From assembly GCF_000975265.2 (NCBI RefSeq), contig NZ_CP083405.1:2914001-2978000 (forward strand): a DNA stretch of 64,000 nt, written 5' to 3'. The notes below the pieces were generated by a model. It did not search any database. It saw nothing but the letters and a program-made list of their open reading frames with translations, and was not told where the DNA came from. Shown piece after piece: positions 21,353 through 32,645 of the stretch (position 1 is the stretch's first letter; each line of letters begins with the position of its first letter). The translations under genes were made by a program, and so were the position numbers. The stretch is from Mycobacterium lepromatosis. GTDB taxonomy: Bacteria; Actinomycetota; Actinomycetes; Mycobacteriales; Mycobacteriaceae.

Positions 21353-22108
21353 TCAGCGCTGTCCGGCTGAGCGCACTCCTAGCAGGACATCTTCCCAAGC
21401 TGGAATGGCGGGCTTGCCTCGTCGGCTGTTCACTCGTTGGTCGTTCGGCGCGACGGTTCCCGGTGTCGAGGATTCAACAAAGTCGAGGTGTGCTACCGGA
21501 GCCAGCGAGCGCAACGGACGATTGAAGTCCGGGTCAATAAGCTCACTGGCCGCGTCATCGCTTGCGGTGGCGGTTCCACCGTGAGCGCCGGGAGTGAAGC
21601 AGAAATATGCGAGGTTGTCGGAACGGCCGGCCTGCCACGTGAGTTGCACTGTCCAGCGGCCGTCTTTATTGCGCCAGGCGTCCCAGCTCAGCTTGTCCGG
21701 CTCGAGGCCACGCGTCACCAATGCGGCACTGACGGTCTCCAAAAGTGTCATCACTGCCGGTCCATCGGCGAGGATTGGATGTGCGGCAGTGGCCAGCTCA
21801 GCGGCGCGCGAACGTTCCAACAGCACCGGGTGGGCGAATCGGCGGATCCGCGCGATGTCGGACCCCGATGCCATGGCTACCTGTTCCACAGAGGCGCCAG
21901 CTCGGATCCGGGCCTGAATTTCTTTAGGGCTCAGCATGTTGGTGACTTGGATGTCGAGCTGCGGTTGATCCAGCAACGTCGCGTCGCCACGCATGGCTGC
22001 GCGTAGCCGGTCGTCGGCCGGCAGCTTGAACCGTTCACCAGAGATGTCATCTTCGCAGAGGATGGTTTTGCTGTCGGGATCGAGCCCGACGACTTTGAGT
22101 TCCCGCAT
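21353..22108 (-). CDS. sepH: Septation protein SepH
   Basis: 251 aa from the ATG at 22108, preceded by GAGGAGAAG. The N-terminal DUF3071 domain starts MRELKVVGLDPDSKTILCED and carries a helix-turn-helix in LSPKEIQARIRAGASVEQVA. This is the region that in Streptomyces and mycobacterial SepH contacts FtsZ and promotes its filament assembly. A second conserved block, LSWDAWRNKDGRWTVQLTW, follows. The C-terminal tail is short, with RRGKPAIPAWEDVLLG. It acts in the cytoplasm at the division site. It is transcribed in the same direction as serC upstream (118 bp gap), so may share its transcript. Confidence 0.88.
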   Translation of the reverse strand: MRELKVVGLDPDSKTILCEDDISGERFKLPADDRLRAAMRGDATLLDQPQLDIQVTNMLSPKEIQARIRAGASVEQVAMASGSDIARIRRFAHPVLLERSRAAELATAAHPILADGPAVMTLLETVSAALVTRGLEPDKLSWDAWRNKDGRWTVQLTWQAGRSDNLAYFCFTPGAHGGTATASDDAASELIDPDFNRPLRSLAPVAHLDFVESSTPGTVAPNDQRVNSRRGKPAIPAWEDVLLGVRSAGQR

Positions 22109-22226
22109 GGCTTCTCCTCGCAGACTCCGTGCAGGGTCAGCACTGAACCTGTTGTGCATTCTAGGGCAGCGAATGCTCGGAGCTGTGGCTGACACGCTAG
22201 GTTATTGGGGGTTGATGAGCGCCGCG

Positions 22227-23405
<1,179 letters not shown>

Positions 23406-23582
23406 TTAGCCGGACTCGCCGAAAGTTGGTTTAGTTACGAGCTACGGCGCTGCAGAGTGAGACACATCACACTGTGGCACAGGTCCCGGTGCTCCGGAAA
23501 GATCTAGAGAATTTCCAGTACTTACGGTATCGTGTATTTCACACGCCCAAATTAATTTATGGACCTCATCGAGGAGGTTGTG

Positions 23583-24608
23583 ATGGCCAGGACGCGAATG
23601 GTTCGGCGTTGGCGCAACAACATGGAGGTACGCGACGACACCGACTATGTGGGCATGCTAACCACATTGTCTGAGGGATCGGTGCGGCGAAACTTCAATC
23701 CGTATACCGATATCGATTGGGAGTCAACAGATTTCGCGGTAACGGACAACGACCCGCGATGGATCTTGCCGAACACCGATCCGCTAGGTCGCCATCCCTG
23801 GTACCTGGAGCAGACGGAGCAGCGCAAGATCGAGATCGGGATGTGGCGTCAGGCCAATGTGGCCAAGGTGGGGCTGCACTTCGAATCCATTCTGGTGCGC
23901 GGTCTGATGAATTACACATTCTGGGTGCCGAACGGATCACCGGAGTATCGGTATTGCTTGCATGAATGTGTTGAAGAATGCAACCACACGATGATGTTCC
24001 AGGAAATGATCAACCGCATTGGCGCGGACGTGCCGGGCATGCCACGCAGACTGCGTTGGCTTTCGCCGTTGGTGCCGTTGGTCGCCGGGCCGTTGCCGGT
24101 GGCTTTCTTCATCGGTGTGCTTGCCGGTGAGGAACCTATCGACCACATGCAGAAGAACGTGTTACGCGAAGGCAAGTCGTTGCATCCTATCATGGAGAGG
24201 GTGATGGCCATTCACGTGGCCGAGGAGGCGCGGCACATCTCCTTCGCCCACGAATTCTTGCGTAAGCGCTTGCTGCACTTGACCAAGCGACAGCGTTTCT
24301 GGGTCTCATTGTATTATCCACTAACGATGCGGATGTTGTGTAACGCAATCATGGTTCCGCCCAAGACGTTCTGGCAGGAGTTCGACATTCCACGTGAGGT
24401 CAAGAAGGAGCTGTTCTTCCGATCGCCGGAGTCGCGAAAGTTGTTGCGTGACATCTTCGCCGATGTCCGGATGCTAGCATATAACACCAGACTGATGGAA
24501 ACGCGTTCTGCACGGCTGATGTGGCGGATATGCAAGATCGACGGCAAGCCGTCGCGTTACCGCGGTGAACCGCAGCGTCAGCACCCGGCGACGATATCTG
24601 CCGCGTAA
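23583..24608 (+). CDS. AurF-like di-iron oxygenase (Rv0885-like)
   Basis: 341 aa. The ATG at 23583 follows GAGGAGG at ideal spacing. The protein is mostly helical with the ligand pattern of the AurF (p-aminobenzoate N-oxygenase) family: a Glu in GLHFES, ExxH in VEECNH, a second Glu region, then HxxxExxH in HVAEEARH. This supports a non-haem di-iron centre. Substrate unknown. It is immediately followed (19 bp) by the ferredoxin/ferredoxin-reductase fusion FprB, a plausible electron donor, so the two may form a functional pair. The M. tuberculosis orthologue is the same length. Confidence 0.88.
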   Translation: MARTRMVRRWRNNMEVRDDTDYVGMLTTLSEGSVRRNFNPYTDIDWESTDFAVTDNDPRWILPNTDPLGRHPWYLEQTEQRKIEIGMWRQANVAKVGLHFESILVRGLMNYTFWVPNGSPEYRYCLHECVEECNHTMMFQEMINRIGADVPGMPRRLRWLSPLVPLVAGPLPVAFFIGVLAGEEPIDHMQKNVLREGKSLHPIMERVMAIHVAEEARHISFAHEFLRKRLLHLTKRQRFWVSLYYPLTMRMLCNAIMVPPKTFWQEFDIPREVKKELFFRSPESRKLLRDIFADVRMLAYNTRLMETRSARLMWRICKIDGKPSRYRGEPQRQHPATISAA

Positions 24609-24627
24609 GCTTTACCTTCTATGCCCT

Positions 24628-26307
24628 ATGCCGCATATTATCACCCAGTCATGCTGCAACGACGGGTCTTGTGTCTTTGCTTGCCCGGTGAATTGCATTC
24701 ACCCAACACCGGACGAGCCGGGGTTCGCCACCTCGGAGATGCTCTATATCGATCCGGTGGCCTGTGTGGATTGTGGTGCCTGTGTGAGCGCCTGTCCAGT
24801 TGGCGCGATTTCTCCCGACACCCGGTTGGCGCCCGAGCAGCTGCCGTTTATCGAGGTCAACGCGTCGTATTACCCGACGCGGCCCGTTGACCTGAAGCTT
24901 CCGCCGACCTCCAAGCTGGCTCCGGTCATCCCGGCCGCCCAGGTACATGTTCGTCGTCGACCGTTGACCGTGGCCATTGTCGGGTCCGGTCCAGCGGCAA
25001 TGTATGCTGCCGATGAACTGCTTACCCAACCTGGGGTGTGGGTTAATGTGTTCGAGAAGCTACCTACCCCTTATGGTTTGGTGCGTGCTGGGTTGGCACC
25101 CGATCATCAGAACACGAAAAAGGTGACCGAGCTCTTCGACCGGGTCGCCGAGCATCGCTGCTTTCGGTTTTTTCTCAACGTCGAGATAGGCAGGCACTTG
25201 AGCCACGCCGAATTGTTGGTTCATCACCACGCCGTGCTGTATGCAGTCGGTGCTCCTGATGATCGCCGTCTGGACATCGACGGTATGGGTATCCCGGGTA
25301 CTGGAACCGCTACCGAGCTAGTAGCCTGGATCAACGGTCATCCCGACTTTGCCTATCTACCAATCGATCTCAGTCACGAACGTGTGATAGTCATCGGCAA
25401 CGGCAATGTCGCCCTCGATGTGGCACGGTTGCTCACTGCCGATCCAGACTACTTGGCCCGCACCGATATTTCCGAGTTTGCACTGCACGTGTTCGGCGGC
25501 TCCGCGGTCCGCGAAGTGGTGGTCGCCGCCCGGCGCGGCCCTGCGCACTCGGCGTTCACCCTGCCCGAGCTGATCGGGTTGAAGGCTGCGTCTGAGGTAG
25601 TACTTGACGCCGGTGGCCGCAAGCTGGTGGAAGGTGATCTCGCGACAGCATCAGACAGTTTGACCAGAAAGAAACTGGAAATCTTGAGTAGTCTTGGTGA
25701 TAGTTCGAAGCTGACTTCGCGGCGGCGAATCCGGCTGGCTTATCAGCTCACGCCCAAGCGCGTGCTGGGTAACCAGCGCGCTACCGGCGTCGAATTCTCG
25801 GTCACCGGCACCGAAGAATCACGTCAGCTCGACGCGGGCCTGGTGCTGACATCGGTTGGTTACCGCGGCAAACGGATTCCCGATCTGCCATTCGACGAGG
25901 CAGCAGCGGTAATCCCGAATGACGGTGGCCGTGTGGTCGACCCGAGCCGGGGCCGTCCGATGCCCGGCGTCTATGTGGCTGGCTGGATCAAACGTGGGCC
26001 AACAGGCTTCATCGGCACTAACAAGTCGTGCTCGGTTCAAACCGTTCAGGCCGTGGTCGCCGACTTCAATGCCGGTTGGCTGACCGACCCGGTGGCTGAG
26101 CCGATGGCGCTGGTCAAGCTGGTGCAGGCCCGCCAACCCGATGCCGTCGACTCCGCGAGATGGCGGGCCATCGACGCCGCCGAGATCGCGCAGGGTAATG
26201 TCGCAGGCCGGCCACGCCGCAAGTTCACCGATGTTGCCGAAATGTTGGCGGTCACAGCCAGCGCACCGCCGCCGCGGCTGGTGGCTCGGCTGCGTGCCCT
26301 GTTGTAG
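24628..26307 (+). CDS. fprB: Ferredoxin/ferredoxin-NADP reductase fusion FprB
   Basis: 559 aa from ATG 24628. The N-terminal ferredoxin domain (about residues 1-70) has two Fe-S motifs, CCNDGSCVFACPVNC and CVDCGACVSACPVGA. The adrenodoxin-reductase-like domain follows, with the FAD site VGSGPAAMYAADELL. Further motifs are TPYGLVRAGLAPDH, an NADP site IGNGNVALDVARLL, REVVVAARRGPAHSAFT, and the C-terminal FAD-contact AGWIKRGPTGFIGTNK. It transfers electrons between NADPH and iron-sulfur or P450-type acceptors. The upstream frame to 24565 is unlike family starts. Probable operon with the di-iron protein. Confidence 0.95.
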   Translation: MPHIITQSCCNDGSCVFACPVNCIHPTPDEPGFATSEMLYIDPVACVDCGACVSACPVGAISPDTRLAPEQLPFIEVNASYYPTRPVDLKLPPTSKLAPVIPAAQVHVRRRPLTVAIVGSGPAAMYAADELLTQPGVWVNVFEKLPTPYGLVRAGLAPDHQNTKKVTELFDRVAEHRCFRFFLNVEIGRHLSHAELLVHHHAVLYAVGAPDDRRLDIDGMGIPGTGTATELVAWINGHPDFAYLPIDLSHERVIVIGNGNVALDVARLLTADPDYLARTDISEFALHVFGGSAVREVVVAARRGPAHSAFTLPELIGLKAASEVVLDAGGRKLVEGDLATASDSLTRKKLEILSSLGDSSKLTSRRRIRLAYQLTPKRVLGNQRATGVEFSVTGTEESRQLDAGLVLTSVGYRGKRIPDLPFDEAAAVIPNDGGRVVDPSRGRPMPGVYVAGWIKRGPTGFIGTNKSCSVQTVQAVVADFNAGWLTDPVAEPMALVKLVQARQPDAVDSARWRAIDAAEIAQGNVAGRPRRKFTDVAEMLAVTASAPPPRLVARLRALL

Positions 26308-26411
26308 TCAGCTCGAACTAACTAACTGTCTGCCCAGAGATCGCCGCTGCGATCTTATCCATGCCGACTTCGCGGACTGGCTATCCCAGCGACCAGGGCT
26401 AGCCGAACGGG

Positions 26412-26830
26412 TCAGCGGTCACATTCTAACGGCCATCCCAGAACTGGTCCGCCAGCGACACCACCACCGTGGCAGCAGTGTCCAACGCCCGCTGGAATTT
26501 GGTGTCCACGCCAGTAAATGTCAGGTGCATAGTGACCGGTGTTCCGCCCAGTGACGTCGGAGTCGTCGATTTGCCGCCACATGTTTCTGGGTAGTCGTCC
26601 TTGAGTGGCACCGCGAAGCTGTTGATGCGCACGGGGATATGGATCAGTTTGCCGTCGGGACTGGGCGCGCGCCCTAGTTCGATACCGCCAAAAGTTTGAT
26701 CGCCCTGGCGTCGTCGTCAACCACCATATGTGGAGACAGTGCAGGTTCGCGTTGATGTCCCTGGCGGTCTCCTTTCCGTCGATTTTTGGGGTCCAGTCCC
26801 GGACCAGTCTCCGCATCGGGATCAATGTGT
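26412..26830 (-). pseudogene. Decayed VOC/glyoxalase-fold protein (Rv0887c-like)
   Basis: The minus strand keeps MRINSFAVPLKDDYPETCGG, then TSLGGTPVTMHLTF and VDTKFQRALDTAATVVVSLA, then DQFW. This is the PhnB-like VOC pattern. The N-terminal half is in another frame and the C-terminal metal-ligand region is eroded. Confidence 0.75.
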
Positions 26831-27119
26831 CTTGACCGGCGTGCGATGCAAATTTATCGCGCGCTGGTCATGTATTATGGTCCACCGACCGCTATGTGGC
26901 GCAAGCATCGCAGCTGGTGACACTCTCGATTCTTGGTGCTATCAGCGACATAGCGGTGACTAACAGAATCGACCGTCGCACCACGAGGCTGGATGAGCTC
27001 CGCAGGCTGGGAAAGGTTCGGCGAGTAGGCGAAACCGGGCATCCATCGATCGCAGATGTCTGATGTCGCTGAGGACTTCTAGGCTTGCGCGGAGAGTAAG
27101 CTGGTCCCAGCTGTTCACG
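26831..27119. other. Unassigned spacer
   Basis: No coherent coding signal is seen between the VOC remnant and the citA remnant. A gene matching Rv0888 is not visible. Confidence 0.4.
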
Positions 27120-28215
27120 GACTTTGGGCTGCGTTCCTGGGATCCCACATATAGAGGGCTGAAGGGCGGACGAGTTTGCCGAGTCGTTTCTGCTCGAGAA
27201 TGTGGGCGCACTAGCCTGAGGTCCCCTCCATAGGTGAACATCGCCGGCATTACATTGGCCGGAAGCCGGGCGAAGTCCAGGATCACAGTTGCCCAGAATT
27301 CGACGTTGGTCTCGATGGCGCAATCCAGATGGCACTCCCGTAGCTCCACCAGTGCGGCTTGCTGCAGCGTGACCGCGACTTCGTGGCGTGGTACGCCCAG
27401 CTGTTCGCAGGTGGTCCGCAGTACTCGCGCCCGGGGATCCTCCGCGCTATGGATCCGGTGCCCGAACCCCATAAGCTTTTCGTTGCGGTCCAGGATCCCT
27501 TTGACCAGGTTACGTGCGTCGCTGTTGTGCTCGACCTCCTCTAGCATTGGCAGCACCCGGGCCGGGCACCCCACCGTGGGGCGGACCACTCATCGCACCG
27601 ATTGCTCTAGACAGCGCCGCTGCTGCGTCCACGTCAGTCGAGGCGATGACCCTGGTGGTGAAGTCGACGTGTTCATGCTGTGCTCGGCGGCCACCACCCA
27701 ATAGGCGTTGATGGCCTCGATATGTTTGGGGTCGGGATCGTCTTGCCAGTTAGTTATGCAAAATGCTGTGGCCGTTTGGCATTCATCGATTGTTCGTTGT
27801 GGTACTGCTCGCTGATAGATACCGCCTGCGGACTGTGCGTCCTAGGACAGAGCCATCGTCTATGCTCGCGACAGCTGTTCGCGAGCGGTGGCATCGTCGG
27901 TTGCTATATCCTACATCCTCAGACGAGCGCCAGCATTGCCAGGCTTGCCTGGACATCGACACTATAAACATAGCTGCTGTGGATCAACAGCGGGCATGGT
28001 TCTGCTGTTAGGGGCAAGCCGCTGGCGAATGTGCTGTTGACCAGCAACGCTCATACGTCACCGAATGTGACTTGGTGATGCACCGGATCCTCGATGACAA
28101 CATCGCGGTAGCGCAGCGCGCCACCGTCTTTATCCGGCTCGGTGATTCGGTGGTAAAGACCACCACGCCACCCAGGTCAGGCACAAAGCCTGCTGGGACC
28201 ACAGGTATAGGAAAA
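27120..28215 (-). pseudogene. citA: Decayed second citrate synthase CitA
   Basis: The N-terminal piece [18 protein letters not shown] lies near 28150-28210 (minus). The middle has ARVIASTDVDAAAALSRAIG and AMSGPPHGG. The clearest part is [39 protein letters not shown] and ETNVEFWATVILDFARLPAN. The catalytic His of GPLHGG survives as PPHGG but frames change repeatedly. It is divergent from pdxH. The intact paralogue gltA2 lies 1 kb away. Confidence 0.88.
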
Positions 28216-28281
28216 ATTCTCCCACCTGGCCCCGGGCCGGGGTTATCGGCCGGTACCACCTCTGCGGGTAGCGTTGGCGCG

Positions 28282-28941
28282 ATGGCAGGACCGGATGACC
28301 AGCATCTGTCGGGTATGCGGGTGGAGTACGGCTCCGTCGAGAAGGACGGCAGCCCCGATCTCGACACGAATTGGCTACATGACGGTTGGCTTACATTGTT
28401 CTGCGAGTGGATTGACGACGCCGAACGCGCCGGAGTTGCCGAGCCCAATGCCATGGTACTGGCAACCGTCGCTAACGGCAGACCGGTGAGCCGATCGGTG
28501 TTGTGTAAGAGCGCCGATGAGGCAGGAATCATTTTCTTCACTAATTATGATTCTGATAAGGGCAACGAGCTAGCAGCCACGCCCTATGCCTCGGTGACTT
28601 TCCCGTGGTATCAGCTGGGGCGGCAGGTGCATATTCGCGGCCCAGTTAGCACGGTCGATCCGCAGGTTAGCGAGGACTACTGGTCCAAACGGCCGCGCGG
28701 TTCGCAACTAGGGGCATGGGCGTCGCATCAGTCGCGGCCGATTGCCTCGCGGACGGCGCTACTTGATCAGCTGGTAGAAGTGACCGTGCGCTTTGCTGAC
28801 TCAGAGCGCATCCCAGTACCACCGCATTGGGGCGGATACCTCATCGTGCCCGAGGTGGTGGAGTTCTGGCAGGGCCGGGAAAATCGTTTGCACAACCGGA
28901 TTCGGTTGACCGGTGGGTGTATCGAGCGTCTGCAGCCTTAA
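28282..28941 (+). CDS. pdxH: Pyridoxine/pyridoxamine 5'-phosphate oxidase
   Basis: 219 aa, FMN-dependent, completes PLP formation. Diagnostic segments are [20 protein letters not shown] (FMN/substrate loop), VRGPV-type strand [13 protein letters not shown], and [19 protein letters not shown]. The C-terminal block is [29 protein letters not shown] and IERLQP. The start at 28282 gives the normal family length; the upstream open frame is Pro/Gly-rich, part of the citA antisense. No strong Shine-Dalgarno is seen. In M. tuberculosis pdxH is elsewhere (next to Rv2606c/Rv2608), so the citA-pdxH-gltA2 arrangement differs between the two species. Confidence 0.93.
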   Translation: MAGPDDQHLSGMRVEYGSVEKDGSPDLDTNWLHDGWLTLFCEWIDDAERAGVAEPNAMVLATVANGRPVSRSVLCKSADEAGIIFFTNYDSDKGNELAATPYASVTFPWYQLGRQVHIRGPVSTVDPQVSEDYWSKRPRGSQLGAWASHQSRPIASRTALLDQLVEVTVRFADSERIPVPPHWGGYLIVPEVVEFWQGRENRLHNRIRLTGGCIERLQP

Positions 28942-29188
28942 CCTGGTGAGGATGTGCGTCGGGTAATGGCGTCAGGAAGTGGCGGGCGATGGTAATCGCC
29001 TGGCTGGCGCCGGCGTTCATTCGCTACCGGGTGATGAAGGCCAGTTCACGCCTCGACGGATCGGGGCTTGCCTGGACGGACCGCTGTGAGACCTCTAGAC
29101 TCGACCCCGGGCAGGCGCTCGGTTGAGGTAACGACTACCTTCACAGCTATATCAACAGGAATATCAGCCAGAGCGCAAAGGGGTTTTC
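28942..29188 (+). promoter_or_regulatory. Leader region of gltA2
   Basis: A gene-free 247 bp precedes gltA2 and ends with AAAGGGG six bases before the GTG start. It is the candidate promoter region for citrate synthase. No hexamers can be assigned with confidence. Confidence 0.4.
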
Positions 29189-30484
29189 GTGGCCGACACC
29201 GACGACACCGTCACCCTGAAATATCCGGGAGGCCAGATTGATCTGCAGATTGTCCGCTCCACCGAAGGTAATGACGGCATTGCGATCGTCCCGATGTTGG
29301 CCAAGACCGGGTACACCACGTTTGATGTCGGCTACGGCAACACCGCATCTACCAAGAGCTCCATCACCTACATCGATGGTGACGCCGGGATTCTGCGTTA
29401 CCGCGGCTATCCGATTGAGCAGCTCGCCGAGAAGTCGACCTTCATAGAGGTTTGCTATCTGCTGATCTACGGCGAATTACCAGCCACCGATCAGTTGGCC
29501 GAATTCACTCACCGGATCCAGCGCCACACCATGTTGCATGAGGACCTTAAGCGGTTCTATGATGGATTTCCGCGCAACGCGCACCCGATGCCGGTGTTGT
29601 CCAGCGTGGTCAACGCATTGAGTGCTTACTACCAGGATGCCCTGGACCCGATGGACAACGGTCAAGTAGAGCTGTCGACGATCCGGCTCTTGGCTAAGCT
29701 GCCCACTATCGCTGCCTATGCATACAAGAAGTCGGTCGGCCAGCCGTTCCTTTACCCGGATAACGCGTTTTCTCTGGTAGAGAACTTCCTTCGAATGACT
29801 TTTGGTTTGCCGGCTGAGCCCTATGAACCCGACCCTGAGGTGGTCCGGGCCCTGGACATGCTATTCATCCTGCATGCTGACCACGAACAAAACTGTTCGA
29901 CGTCAACCGTGCGTTTGGTGGGCTCGTCGCGAGCCAACCTGTTCACTTCGATTTCGGGCGGCATTAACGCGCTGTGGGGACCGCTGCACGGCGGCGCCAA
30001 CCAGGCGGTGCTTGAGATGCTCGAAGGTATCCGTAAGAGTGACGACGACGTCGGTGAATTTGTCCGAAAAGTAAAGAACCGCCAAGCCGGTGTGAAATTG
30101 ATGGGATTTGGTCACCGCGTCTACAGGAATTACGATCCGCGGGCCCGCATCGTCAAGGAACAGGCCGACAAGATCTTGGCCAAGCTTGGTGGCGACGACG
30201 ATTTGCTGGACATTGCCAAGGGGCTCGAGGAGGCGGCGCTGACCGATGACTATTTCATCGAGCGCAAGCTGTACCCGAACGTCGATTTCTACACCGGCCT
30301 GATCTACCGGGCCCTCGGTTTCCCGACCCGGATGTTCACCGTGTTGTTTGCGTTGGGTCGGCTGCCCGGCTGGATTGCGCACTGGCGTGAGATGCACGAC
30401 GAGGGTGACAGTAAGATCGGTCGTCCGCGCCAAATATACATCGGCTACACAGAGCGCGACTACACTGCAATTGAAACGCGATAG
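29189..30484 (+). CDS. gltA2: Citrate synthase, type I (hexameric)
   Basis: 431 aa, GTG start with a clear AAAGGGG site. Condenses acetyl-CoA with oxaloacetate in the TCA cycle. The N-terminal beta-sheet domain is that of the large bacterial type I enzymes. Catalytic residues are His267 in [10 protein letters not shown], His309 in [15 protein letters not shown] and Asp366 in [20 protein letters not shown] (about 229-240) is also conserved. It ends RDYTAIETR. With citA dead, this is the only intact citrate synthase in the window and probably essential. Confidence 0.97.
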   Translation: MADTDDTVTLKYPGGQIDLQIVRSTEGNDGIAIVPMLAKTGYTTFDVGYGNTASTKSSITYIDGDAGILRYRGYPIEQLAEKSTFIEVCYLLIYGELPATDQLAEFTHRIQRHTMLHEDLKRFYDGFPRNAHPMPVLSSVVNALSAYYQDALDPMDNGQVELSTIRLLAKLPTIAAYAYKKSVGQPFLYPDNAFSLVENFLRMTFGLPAEPYEPDPEVVRALDMLFILHADHEQNCSTSTVRLVGSSRANLFTSISGGINALWGPLHGGANQAVLEMLEGIRKSDDDVGEFVRKVKNRQAGVKLMGFGHRVYRNYDPRARIVKEQADKILAKLGGDDDLLDIAKGLEEAALTDDYFIERKLYPNVDFYTGLIYRALGFPTRMFTVLFALGRLPGWIAHWREMHDEGDSKIGRPRQIYIGYTERDYTAIETR

Positions 30485-31218
30485 CTATCGTGTGGTGACT
30501 GCTTAGTTCATCCTGAGGGTTTGCGGTCGGCGACGTTGCGGGAAGTAATCTAAGCTGGCTAACCTCGGCCACCAGGATGTTCATCCCGGTGGTGTATGCC
30601 CTCAGTGGTCAATGAGCTGATCATAAAGTCGTCTAGTTGGCGGTGTCGACAGGGTGAGAACGATCCGGTCAGCTTAATCGAGCGTCGAAAGATGTGAATA
30701 CGGGTGTCAAGAGATATCGCGTAGTGGAACCTGACGCAAGATGTGTGCATTTATGCACGATGGTTCTGCCACCGGCCACGAGTCGGAATGCTTGATTCAA
30801 CGGCGTGGAAACTGTGCGGCTTGGCCGCATTGGCCAAAGCCTTAAGAGGTCCGGGGCGCTGATATCCGCTTCTGAGTGGAACGCCAGCATGTCGGTGAAG
30901 ACACCAGCATCTGTTGTTAGCATTGTCCGCGACGGACTGGTAGCGCTCAGTGGTGGTTCATGCTCGGCTGCCAAGTCTGTGTTTGGTGCTACCGGGCAAT
31001 GAAGCCTTCCCCGAGGGTCATGACCATGTAGCCTGCCTCCCATCTATATTTTTCCTGTCCTGGCAGGGTGGTGTTTACAATTATCGACGAGAGTGTCGGT
31101 TATACCGACAGGGTGTTCGTTGCAATTTCATTGCGGCAGCGTATGGGTGACATGTGGAATCCGAGTGCGTGGCTGGTGTGGGGGAGCTTACACATGCCGG
31201 ATAGAGGCGATGAGTCCG
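30485..31218. other. Unassigned decayed region after gltA2
   Basis: Readable fragments exist on both strands (for example minus LAFHSEADISAPDLLRLWPM near 30855-30915), but none could be placed. It probably contains the remains of one lost gene. Confidence 0.35.
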
Positions 31219-31390
31219 AAGGGGAAGCGGTGTCAGTAGTGACGCTATGTGTGGTTCCTGAAGTTTTGGCGACCGTCCGTGCTGTGGTGCAAGCGCCGCC
31301 CGCTCGGCCTGGCGGCTCCACATGTTGCTACAGCGCCGGTGGCGCCGTCGGCGGCCGATGTAGTGTCGGTGCAGACAGCAGTTGAGTTTT
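31219..31390 (+). pseudogene. Possible PE-family remnant
   Basis: The segment begins SVVTLCVVPEVLATVRAVVQ, resembling the MSFVTTxPEVLAAAAG start of PE proteins. After a one-base shift it continues AAPHVATAPVAPSAADVVSV then QTAVEF, like the PTTGVVPAAADEVSALTAAQF block. It stops early. Its position just before a PPE remnant fits a PE/PPE pair. Confidence 0.5.
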
Positions 31391-31529
31391 AGCGCTTCGT
31401 GCAACGAGCATGCTGGAGGGGTCGAAGAACTTGGTTGTTCCGGGGTTGGTGTCGCTGAGGCCGGTATCAGGTGTTTGTTGCTATTGATGCCGCAGCTGTG
31501 TCGTCGTACGGTTGCTGTGTGATATGGAA

Positions 31530-32460
31530 TGACCGCGCCGCTGTGTATCGCCTCCCCACCGGAGGTGCATTCCGTTGTTTAGTGCCAGTGCGGGCCCTGC
31601 TTCGCTGCTGATGGCTGCTTAGGTATGGAACTCGTTGATTGTCGAATATGCTTCCTCAGCAACAAAACTCACTACAAACCTGGTTGCGGTGCAGACTGGG
31701 ACGTGGCAGGGTCAAAGTGCGGTGACTTGCGTGGCCGCGCACGCACCATATCTAGGCTGACTGACCCAAGCGAATGCCGACTGTGCGGGAGTGGCTGCGC
31801 AGCATGGGGTTGCCGGGGCGGCTTAGTTGTTGGCGACGAATTTCCTGGGGATCAACATGACCCCTGTCACGCTCGATCAGGCCGAGTATGCGCGGGTGTG
31901 GATTCAGGATGCCACCACAATGAGCACGTATCAGGCGGCTTCGACGACGGTGCCACACACTGTCTCGGCGTTGGTGATCGCCGAAGCCGATGCCGGCAAT
32001 GCTGCGCCTACCGCAGCCCTGGCCGTTTAAGCGTCGTCTTCCTGGATTGTAATTCTCTATGAGTTGCTTACGGTGCTAATGGAATCGGATGTACGCGTTG
32101 ATTCGCCTTATTGCGCTTCTTGGCTTCGATTGGCGCACCACGCTCTTGGGTATTTTATTGATTGGCTCGAGGCCTCGCTACAATTACTCCTCGGACTTTT
32201 GAAGCTGCTGGCTGCGGCGAATGTGTTCCTTCCGTCCAGGTCGTTTTGGATCTGAACTCTTTGGGTTTGTCCATACCCGAAGTGGGTGTCATGCCCCTCG
32301 CGCCGCCGCTGGGCATTGGCGGGTATGCGAACAGCGAGTCTTATGGTGCGGGGGAGTTTGTTTAGTTATATTCGGTTGCAAAGAGCCACGACTTGACGAG
32401 TGTGGTCTCGTGCGTTCACCGATTGCGTCGCCCCTTGGCGCGGCTGGTGGTGGCGTGTGA
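31530..32460 (+). pseudogene. Decayed PPE-family protein
   Basis: Starts MTAPLCIASPPEVHSVV near 31530, a PPE signature. Later the N-terminal domain is clear in LATNFLGINMTPVTLDQAEY and ARVWIQDATTMSTYQAAST. In other frames there are QAGTWQGQSAVTCVAAHAPY and LRSMGLPG. A hydrophobic C-terminal part follows (YFIDWLEASLQLLLGLLKLL near 32145-32205). Frameshifts and stops throughout. Confidence 0.75.
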
Positions 32461-32645
32461 GGCGTCGCCGGTGCGGTTTTCTCATTGGCAGTGCTGTTCC
32501 GTTGGAGTTTGCTGGGACCGCGGGAAGCGAGACGGTCGCGTGACTTACCGGGCTGACGGTGTTGGGCGGTGGTGCGTTTGGTTGTGGTCCGCACGTGCCG
32601 ATGCTGCCGGCTATCTGGGAGCCGAATGCGACTGGCCGGGGCGAG

